From: Candidatus Mycolicibacterium alkanivorans
GTDB taxonomy: Bacteria > Actinomycetota > Actinomycetes > Mycobacteriales > Mycobacteriaceae
Assembly: GCF_022760805.1 (NCBI RefSeq)
Contig: NZ_JAIVFL010000001.1
Span: 3,038,001-3,102,000 of the forward strand
Reading direction: 5' to 3'
DNA: 64,000 nt
The notes beneath the pieces were generated by a model that saw only the letters and a list, made by a program, of their open reading frames with translations, did no database searches and had not been told where the DNA came from. Each line of letters starts with the position of its first letter. Position 1 is the first letter of the stretch. Position numbers and translations under genes: made by a program. Positions 33,046 through 45,936 of the stretch are shown in pieces.

Positions 33046-34767
33046 GTGGTTTCTGAGGCGCCCCAGGCTGCCCTTTTGCAGGCAAAACGGCCCACACCCC
33101 AGGGGATTGGGCCAAAAGGTAATTTGATCTACAAGGTGATCACGACGACCGATCACAAGCTGATCGGCATTATGTACGTGGTTGCCTGCTTCATCTTCTT
33201 CGCGGTCGCGGGTCTTATGGCGCTGTTCATCCGTGCCGAACTGGCGGTTCCGGGGCTGCAGTTCCTGTCCAACGAGCAGTACAACCAGCTGTTCACCATG
33301 CATGGCACCGCGATGCTGTTGTTCTATGGGACGCCGATCGTGTTCGGGTTCGCCAACCTGGTGCTGCCGCTGCAGATCGGCGCACCCGACGTGGCGTTCC
33401 CACGGCTGAACGCCCTGTCGTTTTGGCTGTTCGTCTTCGGCGCGCTGATCGCCCTGGGCGGCTTCATCACCCCCGGCGGCGCGGCCGACTTCGGCTGGAC
33501 GGTCTACGTGCCGCTGTCCGACGCGGTGCACAGCCCCGGCGCCGGCGCCGACCTGTGGATCCTGGGTGTCGCCGTCGGCGGTCTGGGCACCATCTTGGGC
33601 GCGGTCAACATGATCACCACGATCGTGTGCATGCGCTGCCCGGGCATGACCATGTTCCGGATGCCGATCTTCACCTGGAACATCTTCGTCACCTCGATCC
33701 TGGTGTTGCTGATCTTCCCGCTGCTCACCGCGGCGGCGTTCGGCCTGGCCGCCGACCGTCGACTCGGGGCGCACATCTACGACCCGGCCAACGGCGGCAT
33801 CACGTTGTTCCAGCACCTGTTCTGGTATTTCGGCCATCCCGAGGTCTACGTGCTGGCGCTGCCGTTCTTCGGCATCGTCTCGGAGATCTTCCCGGTGTTC
33901 AGCCGCAAACCGATCTTCGGCTACACCACGCTGATCTACGCGACGATCAGCATCGCCGCGCTGTCGGTGGCGGTCTGGGCGCACCACATGTACGTCACGG
34001 GAGCCGTTCTGCTGCCGTTCTTCTCGTTCATGACCTTCCTCATCGCCGTGCCGACGGGCATCAAGTTCTTCAACTGGCTGGGCACGATGTGGCGGGGGCA
34101 GTTGACGTTCGAGACCCCGATGCTGTTCTCTGTCGGGTTTTTGGTGACGTTCCTCGCCGGTGGTTTGTCGGGTGTGCTGCTGGCCAGCCCGCCGCTGGAC
34201 TTCCACGTCAGCGATACCTATTTCGTGGTGGCGCACTTCCACTACGTGCTGTTCGGTGTGATCGTGTTCGCCACCTACGCCGGTGTCTACTTCTGGTTTC
34301 CGAAGATGACCGGACGGCTGCTCGACGAGCGGCTGGGCAAGCTGCACTTCTGGCTGACCTTGATCGGCTTCAACGTCACGTTCCTGGTGCAGCACTGGCT
34401 GGGTAACGCGGGTATGCCGCGCCGCTACGCCGACTACCTGCCCGGTGACGGGTTCACCACGCTGAACATGATTTCCACGGTCGGCGCGTTCATCCTGGGC
34501 GTCTCCACCATTCCGTTCGCGTGGAATGTCTTCAAGAGCTGGCGTTACGGCGAGGTCGTCACCGTCGACGACCCGTGGGGCCACGGCAACTCGCTGGAGT
34601 GGGCCACCTCATGCCCGCCACCGCGGCACAACTTCACCGAACTGCCCCAGATCCGCTCGGAGCGTCCCGCGTTCGAGTTGCATTACCCGCACATGGTGGA
34701 CCGGATGCGGGCCGAGGCCCACGTCGGTCGCGAACACCACCACGAGGTCGAGAAGGCGAAGGCTTAG
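33046..34767 (+). CDS. ctaD: Cytochrome c oxidase subunit I (aa3 type)
   Basis: Catalytic haem a/a3-CuB subunit of the terminal oxidase in the plasma membrane. About 573 residues and twelve membrane helices. The haem a ligand region is [14 protein letters not shown], the CuB His and its Tyr partner are in [11 protein letters not shown], the two CuB histidines in WAHHMYV, and the haem ligands in [10 protein letters not shown]. The C-terminus ends with the actinobacterial [16 protein letters not shown] block. Start taken as GTG 33046 (alternative ATG 33031). It stands alone, far from any ctaC/ctaE, between mihF and pyrF, so it may be a solitary or second ctaD copy. Confidence 0.95.
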   Translation: MVSEAPQAALLQAKRPTPQGIGPKGNLIYKVITTTDHKLIGIMYVVACFIFFAVAGLMALFIRAELAVPGLQFLSNEQYNQLFTMHGTAMLLFYGTPIVFGFANLVLPLQIGAPDVAFPRLNALSFWLFVFGALIALGGFITPGGAADFGWTVYVPLSDAVHSPGAGADLWILGVAVGGLGTILGAVNMITTIVCMRCPGMTMFRMPIFTWNIFVTSILVLLIFPLLTAAAFGLAADRRLGAHIYDPANGGITLFQHLFWYFGHPEVYVLALPFFGIVSEIFPVFSRKPIFGYTTLIYATISIAALSVAVWAHHMYVTGAVLLPFFSFMTFLIAVPTGIKFFNWLGTMWRGQLTFETPMLFSVGFLVTFLAGGLSGVLLASPPLDFHVSDTYFVVAHFHYVLFGVIVFATYAGVYFWFPKMTGRLLDERLGKLHFWLTLIGFNVTFLVQHWLGNAGMPRRYADYLPGDGFTTLNMISTVGAFILGVSTIPFAWNVFKSWRYGEVVTVDDPWGHGNSLEWATSCPPPRHNFTELPQIRSERPAFELHYPHMVDRMRAEAHVGREHHHEVEKAKA

Positions 34768-34769
34768 GC

Positions 34770-34784
34770 CCTCGCTAGGCGAGG
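34770..34784. terminator. Short perfect hairpin between convergent ctaD and pyrF
   Basis: CCTCGC (34770-34775), three-base loop TAG and GCGAGG (34779-34784) form a 6-bp GC stem right after the ctaD stop. It overlaps the last codons of pyrF, whose stop is at 34775. Only 7 bp separate the two convergent stops, so a hairpin readable from both strands would be economical. There is no T-tract. Confidence 0.35.
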
Positions 34785-35591
34785 TAGGCGACCTCGTCAC
34801 GAAGTTTCTCCCCTGCGCGCCGGACCGCGGCGAAATCCGGTCCGGCGCGCAGTATTTCGCGCGAGACCGCGGGCAGAAGCTGGCCGGGCCGGGCCCCACC
34901 GAGACCACCGAGCGTCTCTGGCTGGCCACCCTGGGCGCCGACACCTGGCACCAGGACAGGACCGCCGAGCTCGCCGACATCGGGCACCTGCTCCAGCGTC
35001 GCGCCGATGACGACACCGACCGAGCCGGGCCGCGGAGCCGCCAATCGGTTGACCTCCGCCGCGTCGTCGACGATCGACTGCGCGACCGTGCGACCTCCGA
35101 CGAGTGCGCGCTGGACGCTGGCGCCTTCCGGATTCGACGTCGCGGCCAGCACGAAGACGCCCCGCCCGTTGGCCGCGGCCAGGTCGAGAAGCGGCCGCAG
35201 CGAACCGAATCCGAGATACGGCGACGCGGTGACCGCGTCGGCCGCCAGCGGCCCGTCGCCCGCCCAGGCCTGGGCGTAGGCGGCCATCGTAGACCCGATG
35301 TCGCCCCGCTTGGCATCGGCGAGCACCAGCACACCGGCCTCCCTCAGCGCGGCCATGGTGCGTTCGAGCACCGCGAAACCTGCTGAGCCATAGGCCTCGA
35401 AGAACGCCACCTGCGGTTTGGCGACGGCGAAACCGGCATAAGCCTGCACGCAGATGTCGCAGAACCGGGCCAGCCCGTCGACACAGACCGGCAGGTCCCA
35501 GGAGCGCAGCAACTCCGGGTGCGGGTCGATGCCCACGCACAGCGGGCCGCGGGCGGTGATCGCCGCAGCCAGCCTGGCGCCGAACGAGATG

Positions 35592-35599
<8 letters not shown>
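34775..35599 (-). CDS. pyrF: Orotidine 5'-phosphate decarboxylase (type 2)
   Basis: Final step to UMP. 274 residues of the longer type-2 family found in mycobacteria. The catalytic Lys/Asp motif is [11 protein letters not shown], preceded by [10 protein letters not shown] and followed by the phosphate-binding C-terminal PGVGAQGG region. Ends right before the ctaD hairpin and overlaps the end of carB by 8 bp at its start, so it is the last gene of the pyr operon. Confidence 0.95.
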
Positions 35600-38933
<3,334 letters not shown>

Positions 38934-40058
38934 CTAGCGATTCCCCCCTTCCATCAGCTCGACGAACTGATCGAACAGATAATTGGCGTCATGCGGCCCC
39001 GCCGCGCCTTCCGGGTGGTATTGCACCGAGAAGGCTTTCCCGTCAACAAGTTTGATCCCTTCGACCACTCCGTCGTTGGCGCAGGTGTGGCTGACCATCG
39101 CGGGCCCGAAGTCGGTGTCGAAGCGCTCACCGGCCTCACCCTCGAGTGCGAATCCGTGGTTCTGCGCGGTGATCGCCACGGTACCGGTCGCATGGTCGAT
39201 GACCGGCACGTTGATGCCGCGGTGGCCGAACACCATCTTGTAGGTGGACCGGCCGAGGGCACGCCCCAGGATCTGATTGCCGAAACAGATTCCGAACAGC
39301 GGGATTCCGGCCCCCAGGACCTCCCGGGTGACCCCGACGACGTGGTCGGCGGTGGCCGGATCGCCGGGCCCGTTGGACAAGAAAACCCCGTCGGGCTCGA
39401 GGTCGGCGATCTGGTCGAACGTCGCCGAGGACGACAGCACGTGGGTCCTGATGCCGCGCAATGCGAAGTTGCGCGGGGTGTTGGTCTTGATTCCGAGGTC
39501 GAGTGCGGCCACGTTGAGGCGCGGCGCCCCTTCGGGTTCGACGACGTAGCTCTGCTCGGTGCTCACTTCGCCGGCGAGGTCGGCGCCCAGCATGGCCGGT
39601 TGGCTGCGCACCCGACGCACCAACTCGTCGGTGTCCGCCAGCGCCGGACCGGAGAACACGCCGGCCTTCATCGACCCGCGGTCGCGCAGGTGCCGCACCA
39701 CCGCGCGGGTGTCCGCACCGGCGATGCCCACGATGCGCTGCCGCTTGAGTTCGTCCTCGAGCGTCCCGGTGGCGCGCCAGTTCGAGGCCCGCGGCGACGG
39801 GTCGCGCACCACGTATCCGGCCACCCAGATCTTGTCGCCGCGGCTTTCGGCGTCCTCGTGGTTCCAGCCGGTGTTGCCGATCTGCGGCGCGGTGGCCACC
39901 ACGATCTGCCGGTGATAGCTCGGGTCGGTCAGCGTCTCCTGGTAGCCGGACATCCCGGTGGAGAACACCGCTTCGCCGAGAGTCTCGCCGACCGCGCCGT
40001 ATTCGGTGCCGGTGTAGACTCGGCCGTCCTCCAGCACGAGATGGGCTTTCCCAGTCAC
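38934..40058 (-). CDS. carA: Carbamoyl-phosphate synthase small chain (glutaminase)
   Basis: Hydrolyses glutamine and channels ammonia to CarB. 374 residues from GTG 40058. N-terminal domain with [11 protein letters not shown] and [17 protein letters not shown]; class I amidotransferase domain with the nucleophile Cys in [15 protein letters not shown] and the His/Glu pair in [10 protein letters not shown]. The GTG is favoured over the ATG at 40076 because GTGA overlaps the stop of the preceding gene and AGGAG lies at the right distance. Encoded immediately upstream of carB. Confidence 0.95.
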   Translation of the reverse strand: MTGKAHLVLEDGRVYTGTEYGAVGETLGEAVFSTGMSGYQETLTDPSYHRQIVVATAPQIGNTGWNHEDAESRGDKIWVAGYVVRDPSPRASNWRATGTLEDELKRQRIVGIAGADTRAVVRHLRDRGSMKAGVFSGPALADTDELVRRVRSQPAMLGADLAGEVSTEQSYVVEPEGAPRLNVAALDLGIKTNTPRNFALRGIRTHVLSSSATFDQIADLEPDGVFLSNGPGDPATADHVVGVTREVLGAGIPLFGICFGNQILGRALGRSTYKMVFGHRGINVPVIDHATGTVAITAQNHGFALEGEAGERFDTDFGPAMVSHTCANDGVVEGIKLVDGKAFSVQYHPEGAAGPHDANYLFDQFVELMEGGNR

Positions 40059-40573
40059 ACTGCCTCTCCTATCCATCTGGCGTACTCGCCGCGGTCGTCG
40101 CCGCGAAATCCGGTGTTTATCTCGGTGCCCGAGAGCAGCCGCCAGCGGATCGCCAGCATCCCCGCCGACTCGGCCTCGCCCCGGCCCGGGATCACCTTGC
40201 CGGCCAGCGCCCGTTCGGTACGTACCGCCGTGATCGACTCCTGGGGCATCCAGATCGGAGTCGCCCCCGAGCGCTCCAGCAGGATGCCCTCGGGATAGCG
40301 GGTCAACACCGCCTTCGATCGATATCCCAAGTCCCCGACGGCGATACGATCCAGCCAGTCGCCGCCGAGAGTGCTGCCCACATACAGCCCGCGGGTGGGC
40401 GCGACGGTGGCCGGGCCCAACATGTCCGGCAGCGGCGGAAACTGGCCGAGCAGTTCACTCTGCCGCAGCGCGCGGTTGCGCCAGCCGCGCATCATCCGGC
40501 GGATCACCGCACCGATGATCACGACGATGAACAACGCGAAGACGAACGTCGCGACCGCGGTGCCGGTATTCAT
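40055..40573 (-). CDS. PH-like domain membrane protein inside the pyr operon (Rv1382-like)
   Basis: 172 residues: one N-terminal transmembrane helix (about 5-25) with a basic flank ([10 protein letters not shown]), then a soluble domain with a PH-like look ([22 protein letters not shown] and [17 protein letters not shown]). Function unknown. It lies between pyrC (31 bp upstream) and carA (GTGA overlap), the place of M. tuberculosis Rv1382, so co-expression with pyrimidine synthesis is a conserved feature whose purpose is unclear. Confidence 0.78.
   Translation of the reverse strand: MNTGTAVATFVFALFIVVIIGAVIRRMMRGWRNRALRQSELLGQFPPLPDMLGPATVAPTRGLYVGSTLGGDWLDRIAVGDLGYRSKAVLTRYPEGILLERSGATPIWMPQESITAVRTERALAGKVIPGRGEAESAGMLAIRWRLLSGTEINTGFRGDDRGEYARWIGEAV
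40066..40070 (-). promoter_or_regulatory. Ribosome-binding site supporting the GTG start of carA
   Basis: On the minus strand AGGAG is followed seven bases later by GTG at 40058, which forms GTGA with the stop of the upstream membrane-protein gene. The alternative ATG at 40076 lies 5' of this site and could not use it, so the site favours the shorter protein. Confidence 0.6.
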
Positions 40574-40604
40574 GGGCGATCCGTCTGCGCTTCTCGCTGG
40601 GTAT

Positions 40605-41903
40605 TCACTGCGCCGGGCTCTTCCCGTCCCGCGCGGTCACCGTGCCCCGCAGCAGGGTTGCGGTGACCTTGGCCGGCAACGTCATCGACGCGTACGGGGT
40701 GTTCGACGAGCGGCTGGCCAACTCGGCTCCGTCGACGATCCAGGTGGCGTCGGGGTCGACCACGACGAGGTTGGCCGGTTCGCCCACCTCCAGCGGCCGG
40801 CCCTGGTCGTCGAGGCCGACGATGCGGGCCGGGTTCTCGCTCATCACCCGCGCGACCCCGCGCCAGTCCAGCAGCCCAGGCGCCACCATCGTCTCGACCA
40901 CCACCGACAGCGCCGTCTGCAGCCCCAGCATGCCTGGGCGGGCGACGGAGAACTCGCAGCACTTCTCGTGCTGGGCGTGCGGTGCGTGGTCGGTGGCCAC
41001 GCAGTCGATCACCCCGTCGGCAAGTGCCTGGCGCAGCGCCCGGGCGTCGGCGGCCTCGCGCAGCGGCGGGTTCACCCGGTTGACCCCGTCGTAGGTGGCC
41101 AGCCGGCCGTCGTCGAGCAGCAGATGGTGCGGTGTCACCTCGGCAGTGACCGAGATGCCCTGCTGCTTGGCCCATTTGATGATCTCCACCGTGCCCGCTG
41201 TGGAGGCGTGGCAGATATGCACCCGCGAGTCGGCGTCGCGGGCCAGCAGGGCGTCGCGCGCCACGATCGACTCCTCGGCAGCCCGCGGCCAGCCCGCCAG
41301 GCCCAACACCGCGGCGTTGGGTCCCTCGTGGGCGACGGCGCCGACCGTCAGCCGCGGTTCCTCGGCGTGCTGGGCGATCAGCACTCCCAGCCCCTTGGCG
41401 TACTCCAGCGCACGACGCATCACCAACGGGTCGTGCACGCAGATGCCGTCGTCGGAGAACAGCTTCACCTGCGCCAGACCACCTGCCATCAGGCCCATTT
41501 CGGTGAGCTGCTTGCCTTCCAGTCCCACCGTCACCGCGCCCACCGGATGCACGTCGACCAGCCCGACCTGCTGGCCGCGGCGCCACACGTGGTCGGTCAC
41601 CACCGGGCTGTCGGCGACCGGGTCGGTGTTGGCCATCGCGAACACCGCGGTATAGCCCCCGAGAGCCGCTGCGGCCGAACCGGTTTCGATGTCCTCGGCG
41701 TACTCGCGGCCGGGCTCGCGCAGGTGGGTGTGCAGGTCGACGAATCCGGGCAGCAGCACCTGGCCGGCGGCGTCGATCACGTCGGCATCGTCGGGGACGA
41801 CGAGTTCCGGGCCGATCTGGGCGATCTGGCCGTCGGCCACCAGCAGGTCGACCTGGCCGCCCTCACCGTACAGGCGGACCCCACGAATCAGGACTCCACT
41901 CAT
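40605..41903 (-). CDS. pyrC: Dihydroorotase
   Basis: Closes carbamoyl-aspartate to dihydroorotate. 432 residues of the class I amidohydrolase type. The metal-binding start is [12 protein letters not shown]; further histidines occur in [10 protein letters not shown], and the loop Asp in [10 protein letters not shown]. It overlaps pyrB by 4 bp (ATGA). Length normal for actinobacterial pyrC. Confidence 0.96.
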   Translation of the reverse strand: MSGVLIRGVRLYGEGGQVDLLVADGQIAQIGPELVVPDDADVIDAAGQVLLPGFVDLHTHLREPGREYAEDIETGSAAAALGGYTAVFAMANTDPVADSPVVTDHVWRRGQQVGLVDVHPVGAVTVGLEGKQLTEMGLMAGGLAQVKLFSDDGICVHDPLVMRRALEYAKGLGVLIAQHAEEPRLTVGAVAHEGPNAAVLGLAGWPRAAEESIVARDALLARDADSRVHICHASTAGTVEIIKWAKQQGISVTAEVTPHHLLLDDGRLATYDGVNRVNPPLREAADARALRQALADGVIDCVATDHAPHAQHEKCCEFSVARPGMLGLQTALSVVVETMVAPGLLDWRGVARVMSENPARIVGLDDQGRPLEVGEPANLVVVDPDATWIVDGAELASRSSNTPYASMTLPAKVTATLLRGTVTARDGKSPAQ

Positions 41904-42853
41904 ACCGTCACCGCCTCGTCCGTGCCGACCAGCAGATGGAACAACACCGCCATCCGCACGTGCACACCGTTGGAAACCTGTTGCAGCACAGCGGATTGCG
42001 ACGAGTCCGCCACCGAGAACGAGATCTCCATGCCGCGCAGCATCGGGCCGGGGTGCATCACAATCGCGTGCCCGGGCAGCATCGCCTGCCTCTTCTCCGA
42101 CAGCCCGTAGAGCACCGAGTACTCGCGGGTGGACGGGAAGAACCCGCCGTTCATCCGTTCGGCCTGTACCCGCAGCATCAGCACCGCGTCGGCGGCCGGC
42201 AGCTCGGCATCGAGATCATGCGACACCGTCACCGGCCAGTCCGAGACACCGACCGGCAGCAGCGTCGGCGGGGCGACCAGTACCACCTCGGCGCCCAGCG
42301 TGTCGAGCAGCGTCACATTCGACCGGGCCACCCGGCTGTGCAGGATGTCCCCCACGATCACCACCCGCCGGCCCTCGATGTCGCCGAGGCGCTGGCGCAA
42401 CGTCAGCGCGTCCAGCAGCGCCTGGGTGGGGTGTTCGTGGGTTCCGTCGCCGGCGTTGATGACGCTGGGACCCGTGCCGTCGGGCTCCAGCGTCCACTCG
42501 GCCAGCTGCTGGGCTGCACCGGAGGCGGGATGCCGGATTATCAGCGCGTCGGCACCTGCCGCGCGCAGGGTCAGCGCGGTGTCGCGCAGCGACTCGCCCT
42601 TGGACACCGAGGACCCCGACGAACTGACGTTGATCACGTCGGCGCTCATCCACTTGCCGGCCACCTCGAACGACACCCGGGTGCGGGTGGAGTTCTCGTA
42701 GAACATCGTGATGATGGTCCGCCCGCGCAGGGTGGGCAGCTTCTTGACCTCACGGCCCTGCAGGGTCTGCCGGAACCGGTCGGCGTCGTCGAGGATCGCG
42801 GTGGCCTCGTCCCGGGTGAGATCCCCGGCCGACAGCAGATGCCTGATCGTCAT
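41900..42853 (-). CDS. pyrB: Aspartate carbamoyltransferase catalytic chain
   Basis: Joins carbamoyl phosphate and aspartate. 317 residues with the carbamoyl-phosphate loop [11 protein letters not shown] (near 55-65), [26 protein letters not shown], and the aspartate site HPGPMLRG. No regulatory chain gene (pyrI) is nearby, as expected in actinobacteria. Couples with pyrR by ATGA overlap and with pyrC by ATGA. Confidence 0.97.
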   Translation of the reverse strand: MTIRHLLSAGDLTRDEATAILDDADRFRQTLQGREVKKLPTLRGRTIITMFYENSTRTRVSFEVAGKWMSADVINVSSSGSSVSKGESLRDTALTLRAAGADALIIRHPASGAAQQLAEWTLEPDGTGPSVINAGDGTHEHPTQALLDALTLRQRLGDIEGRRVVIVGDILHSRVARSNVTLLDTLGAEVVLVAPPTLLPVGVSDWPVTVSHDLDAELPAADAVLMLRVQAERMNGGFFPSTREYSVLYGLSEKRQAMLPGHAIVMHPGPMLRGMEISFSVADSSQSAVLQQVSNGVHVRMAVLFHLLVGTDEAVTV

Positions 42854-43422
42854 CTCGCGGGCCCTCCGTGCGGTGCGATCCAGATGCCTTCGACATCGTC
42901 GTCCTCCGCGAGCCGCACCTTGACGTTCTCGCTGCGCGACGTCGGGACGTTCTTGCCGACGTAGTCGGCCCGCAGCGGCAGTTCGCGGTGGCCGCGGTCG
43001 ACGAGAACCGCCAGCTGCACCGCCTTCGGCCTGCCGATGTCGCGCAGGGCGTCCAGCGCCGAGCGCACCGAGCGCCCGGTGTAGAGCACGTCGTCGACGA
43101 GGATCACCAGGGCGTCGTCGATCCCCCCGGCCGGGATCGACGTCTCCTCCAGCGCGCGCGGCGGCTTGAAGTCCAGGTCGTCGCGGTACAGCGTGATGTC
43201 GAGGCCACCGCGCGCGACCGTGACTCCGGAGAACTCGTGAATCTTGGCGGCCAGCCGGTCGGCCAGCGTGACACCCCTGGTCGGGATGCCAAGCAGGACG
43301 ACACGGGGGGCGTCGGAACCGTCGAGTGCGGTCTTCTCGATGATCTGATGGGCGATACGGGAGATGGTCCGGCCGACGTCCGCTGCGGTCATCAATTCCC
43401 GGTCGGTGTCTGAAGTGCCCAC
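42850..43422 (-). CDS. pyrR: PyrR: pyr operon RNA-binding regulator / uracil phosphoribosyltransferase
   Basis: UMP-dependent RNA-binding repressor with weak uracil phosphoribosyltransferase activity. 190 residues from GTG 43422. The PRPP-binding motif [18 protein letters not shown] is near residues 100-118, preceded by a basic RNA-binding face ([14 protein letters not shown]). It heads the pyrR-pyrB-pyrC-(membrane gene)-carA-carB-pyrF operon. The leader just upstream carries a match to the PyrR RNA target, so it is likely self-regulated, as shown for M. smegmatis by translational repression. Confidence 0.95.
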   Translation of the reverse strand: MGTSDTDRELMTAADVGRTISRIAHQIIEKTALDGSDAPRVVLLGIPTRGVTLADRLAAKIHEFSGVTVARGGLDITLYRDDLDFKPPRALEETSIPAGGIDDALVILVDDVLYTGRSVRSALDALRDIGRPKAVQLAVLVDRGHRELPLRADYVGKNVPTSRSENVKVRLAEDDDVEGIWIAPHGGPAR

Positions 43423-43435
43423 GAGGCGACCCTGA

Positions 43436-43458
43436 CCTCCTTCTCCGCCTCTCCGGAC
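43436..43458 (-). promoter_or_regulatory. PyrR-binding RNA element in the pyrR leader
   Basis: On the minus strand the leader reads GTCCGGAGAGGCGGAGAAGG and then AGG. This fits the PyrR target loop (GUCC-x-GAGAGGC-x-x-x-AAGG of Bacillus sites) closely. The AAGGAGG at its 3' end is also the likely Shine-Dalgarno of pyrR, 13 bases before the GTG. PyrR binding would therefore block ribosome access. In addition, GAGGCG inside the element (43446-43451) can pair with CGCCTC just before the start codon (43423-43428), an alternative helix that puts the Shine-Dalgarno in its loop. Confidence 0.65.
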
Positions 43459-43524
43459 GGCTCGTTAAAGGATGTCGAACTGGGGCAGCTTAGCACCCTT
43501 TGCGGCCGCGCCCGCCTGGATGCA

Positions 43525-43659
43525 GTGACCACGCCACCACCCCACCGCTGGGATTTCGACGCCTTCTACCGGGGCGAGAGCCCCGGTGAGAGCGGCGAGG
43601 TCGAGATGGCCTTCTGGCTCGTGGTCGCCGATCGCGCAACAGTAGACTCGGCCCGGTGA
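43525..43659 (+). pseudogene. Small remnant resembling a class I SAM-dependent methyltransferase
   Basis: From GTG 43525 the frame reads TTPPPHRWDFDAFYRGESPG, then GEVEMAFWLVVADRA, and stops at 43657-43659. The HRWDFDAFYRGES start is the N-terminus of a family of about 200-residue SAM-dependent methyltransferases, and the FWLVVADRA end looks like such a C-terminus. Only 44 residues remain, without any SAM-binding glycine motif. GAGAGC occurs twice around the likely junction (in ESPGES), which hints at deletion between short repeats. The stop overlaps the GTG of the next gene. Confidence 0.45.
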
Positions 43660-44864
43660 GTCTCGCGGACAACCGCACCTCGATCGTTCAGGCGGTGGAC
43701 GCCGGCCTGCTCGCCGGTGCCGTCACCCTGGTCTGGCAGCGCGGAAAAGTGTTGCAGGTCAGTGAAGTCGGCTACCGTGACGTCGAGGCCAAGCTGCCGA
43801 TGCGGCGCGACACGATCTTCCGGATCGCCTCGATGACCAAGCCGGTGACGGTGGCTGCCGCGATGACGCTCGTCGACGAGGGCAGGCTGGCACTGTCCGA
43901 CCCGGTGAGCCGGTGGCTGCCGGAGCTGGCCCACATGCGAGTGCTGGTCGACCCGATGGGCCCGCTGGAGCGCACCGTACCGGCGCAGCGGCCGATCACC
44001 ATCGACGACCTGATGACCCATCGCAGCGGGCTGGCCTACATGTTCTCCGTACTGGGCCCGCTGAGCCGCGCCTACGGCGGGGTTTCGCTGCGCCAGGATC
44101 AGGACCACTGGCTGGCCGAGGTCGCCACGCTGCCCCTGGTGCACCAACCCGGTGACCGGCTCACCTACAGTCACGCCACCGAGGTCCTGGGCATCGCTCT
44201 GTCCCGCATCGAGGGCAAGCCGTTGCACAGGGTGCTCTCCGAGCGGATCTTCGAGCCCCTCGGTATGACTGACACCGGGTTCTTCATCTCACCGGACAAG
44301 CGGGGGCGCACGGCGACGATGTACCGGCTCGACGAACTGAAGGGCCTTCAGCACGACGCCATGGGTCCCATCCCGGTCACCGAACCGAGGTTCTGCCAGG
44401 GCGGGGCCGGGCTGCTCTCCACCGCCGACGACTATCTGCGATTCGTGCGAATGTTGTTGGGCGGCGGCGAAATCGACGGCGTCCGCGTGTTGTCCGACAA
44501 GTCGGTGCAACTGATGCGCAGCGACCAGTTGACCGAGGGGCAGAAGCGTCACCGGTTCCTGGGCATGCCGTACTGGATCGGCCGCGGATTCGGGCTGAAC
44601 CTCTCGGTGGTCACCGATGCGCCCAAGTCCACGCAGCTGTTCGGACCCGGCAGCCTTGGCACGTTCAGCTGGCCAGGCGCTTACGGGACGTGGTGGCAGG
44701 CCGACCCATCGAACGAGTCCATCCTGATCTACCTCATCCAGAACTATCCGAACCTCACGGCGGCCGCGGCGGCGGTGGCGGTGGCGGGCAACACCTCGCT
44801 GGCCGAGCTGCAGTCGGTGCAACCGCGGTTCGTGCGGCGCACCTACGCCGCACTGGAGGAGTAG
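43656..44864 (+). CDS. Serine hydrolase of the beta-lactamase / penicillin-binding (class C) family
   Basis: 402 residues from GTG 43656. The SxxK nucleophile motif is ASMTK near residue 58, and the YxN-like motif is YSHA near residue 169. Fold blocks such as LMTHRSGLAY and FEPLGMTDTGF are typical of esterase/class C-type enzymes. No signal peptide is seen, so it is likely cytosolic, and the substrate is unknown. The start overlaps the stop of the methyltransferase remnant as GTGA, suggesting an original two-gene operon. Confidence 0.85.
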   Translation: MSLADNRTSIVQAVDAGLLAGAVTLVWQRGKVLQVSEVGYRDVEAKLPMRRDTIFRIASMTKPVTVAAAMTLVDEGRLALSDPVSRWLPELAHMRVLVDPMGPLERTVPAQRPITIDDLMTHRSGLAYMFSVLGPLSRAYGGVSLRQDQDHWLAEVATLPLVHQPGDRLTYSHATEVLGIALSRIEGKPLHRVLSERIFEPLGMTDTGFFISPDKRGRTATMYRLDELKGLQHDAMGPIPVTEPRFCQGGAGLLSTADDYLRFVRMLLGGGEIDGVRVLSDKSVQLMRSDQLTEGQKRHRFLGMPYWIGRGFGLNLSVVTDAPKSTQLFGPGSLGTFSWPGAYGTWWQADPSNESILIYLIQNYPNLTAAAAAVAVAGNTSLAELQSVQPRFVRRTYAALEE

Positions 44865-44968
44865 TCAGACCATCGCGATCGGCGAGATCGGCATCGCGCG
44901 CAGGATGTAGAACCCCAGGGTCCGCGAGGTGCCGCTCCGGTGCCATGGTGTCGGACATTACGCTCACA
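44865..44968 (-). pseudogene. Possible bipartite gene remnant on the minus strand
   Basis: The end of this stretch reads TSRTLGFYILRAMPISPIAM (about 44870-44930) and stops at 44865, with G/C in nearly every third codon position. A start-like piece, VSVMSDTMAPER from GTG 44968, lies in another frame just upstream. This would be a gene whose middle is missing and whose two ends are now out of frame. No family was recognised, and chance cannot be excluded for so short a piece. Confidence 0.25.
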
Positions 44969-44972
44969 ACCC

Positions 44973-45935
44973 GTGGAGCTGCTGATCGCCGCTAACCCGA
45001 ACACCGCTTCCCGATTGCGGTACCTGATCCGGCTACCGCTGGACGGGCTTGTGTTCGCGACATCGGACACCTGGCCGCGGACGAAGGCGCTGTACTGCCA
45101 TCCCATGGACGCCGACGCGTGGCCCGCGGACGCCGAACCGCTCGAACGCATCGGTCTGCGGGCCTGCAACCGCCGCGGCGCGGCCATCGACATCGTTGCC
45201 GAGCGCTCCCGGGAGGGTCGCTCACAGCTTGTCTTCACCACCGCGCGCGGCCGCGACGTGGTGTTCTGGCAGAGCCCGCGCACCGTCAAACAATCCCGAC
45301 CCGGCGTCAGCACACCAACCGCCCGAGCCTCGGGCATCGAGAACCTGAGCGTCATCGTCGACTCACATGAGCGCTACGCCTACGACTTCGCCGGCAAGCC
45401 TGTCGTCGTCACCCGACGTGCACTGCCGTGCGGTGATTACGGGCTGGTAGTCGGCGACAAGCTGGTCGCCGCGGTGGAACGCAAGGCGCTCGCTGATCTG
45501 ACCAGCAGCCTGCTCGGTGGCAGGCTGAAATATCAACTCGCCGAACTGGCCTCGCTGCCGCGCGCGGCCGTCGTCGTGGAGGATCGGTTCTCCGAGGTCT
45601 TCGCACTCACCCATGTGCGCCCGGCCGTCGTTGCCGACAGCCTCGCCGAGACGCAGGTGATGTTTCCGTCGGTGCCGATCGTGTTCTGCCAGACCCGTAA
45701 GCTGGCGCAGGAGTACACCTACCGCTACCTGGCCGCAGCACGGCAGTGGGCTGCCGACGCCGATATTTCAGCGGGCGCGTTCGGCGTCACCGCCGAGACG
45801 GGCGTCGCGCCGCCCTCGCCGCAACCCTCGACCGCAGAGGTGCGCGCCTGGGCCTTGGACGTCGGCTTGCCAGTCTCCGACCGCGGACGGCTCAAACCCG
45901 CGATTCTCGCGGCCTGGCACGAGGCGCACCGCTGA
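44973..45935 (+). CDS. ERCC4-type nuclease domain protein with Lsr2-like C-terminus
   Basis: 320 residues from GTG 44973. The middle has an ERCC4/XPF nuclease core: VIVDSHERYAYDF, CGDYGLVVGDKLVAAVERKALADL, where the Asp and the E-R-K triad are the metal-binding residues of XPF (V-x-D..ERKxxxDL). The last ~35 residues (AEVRAWALDVGLPVSDRGRL then AILAAWHEAHR) match the DNA-binding end of Lsr2, including the RGR core. The N-terminus carries a region of unknown fold (LLIAANPNTASRLRYLIRLP). It is likely a structure-specific DNA nuclease. The GTG is chosen over an earlier ATG because the N-terminus then begins VELLIAANP. Confidence 0.8.
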   Translation: MELLIAANPNTASRLRYLIRLPLDGLVFATSDTWPRTKALYCHPMDADAWPADAEPLERIGLRACNRRGAAIDIVAERSREGRSQLVFTTARGRDVVFWQSPRTVKQSRPGVSTPTARASGIENLSVIVDSHERYAYDFAGKPVVVTRRALPCGDYGLVVGDKLVAAVERKALADLTSSLLGGRLKYQLAELASLPRAAVVVEDRFSEVFALTHVRPAVVADSLAETQVMFPSVPIVFCQTRKLAQEYTYRYLAAARQWAADADISAGAFGVTAETGVAPPSPQPSTAEVRAWALDVGLPVSDRGRLKPAILAAWHEAHR

Positions 45936-45936
45936 G

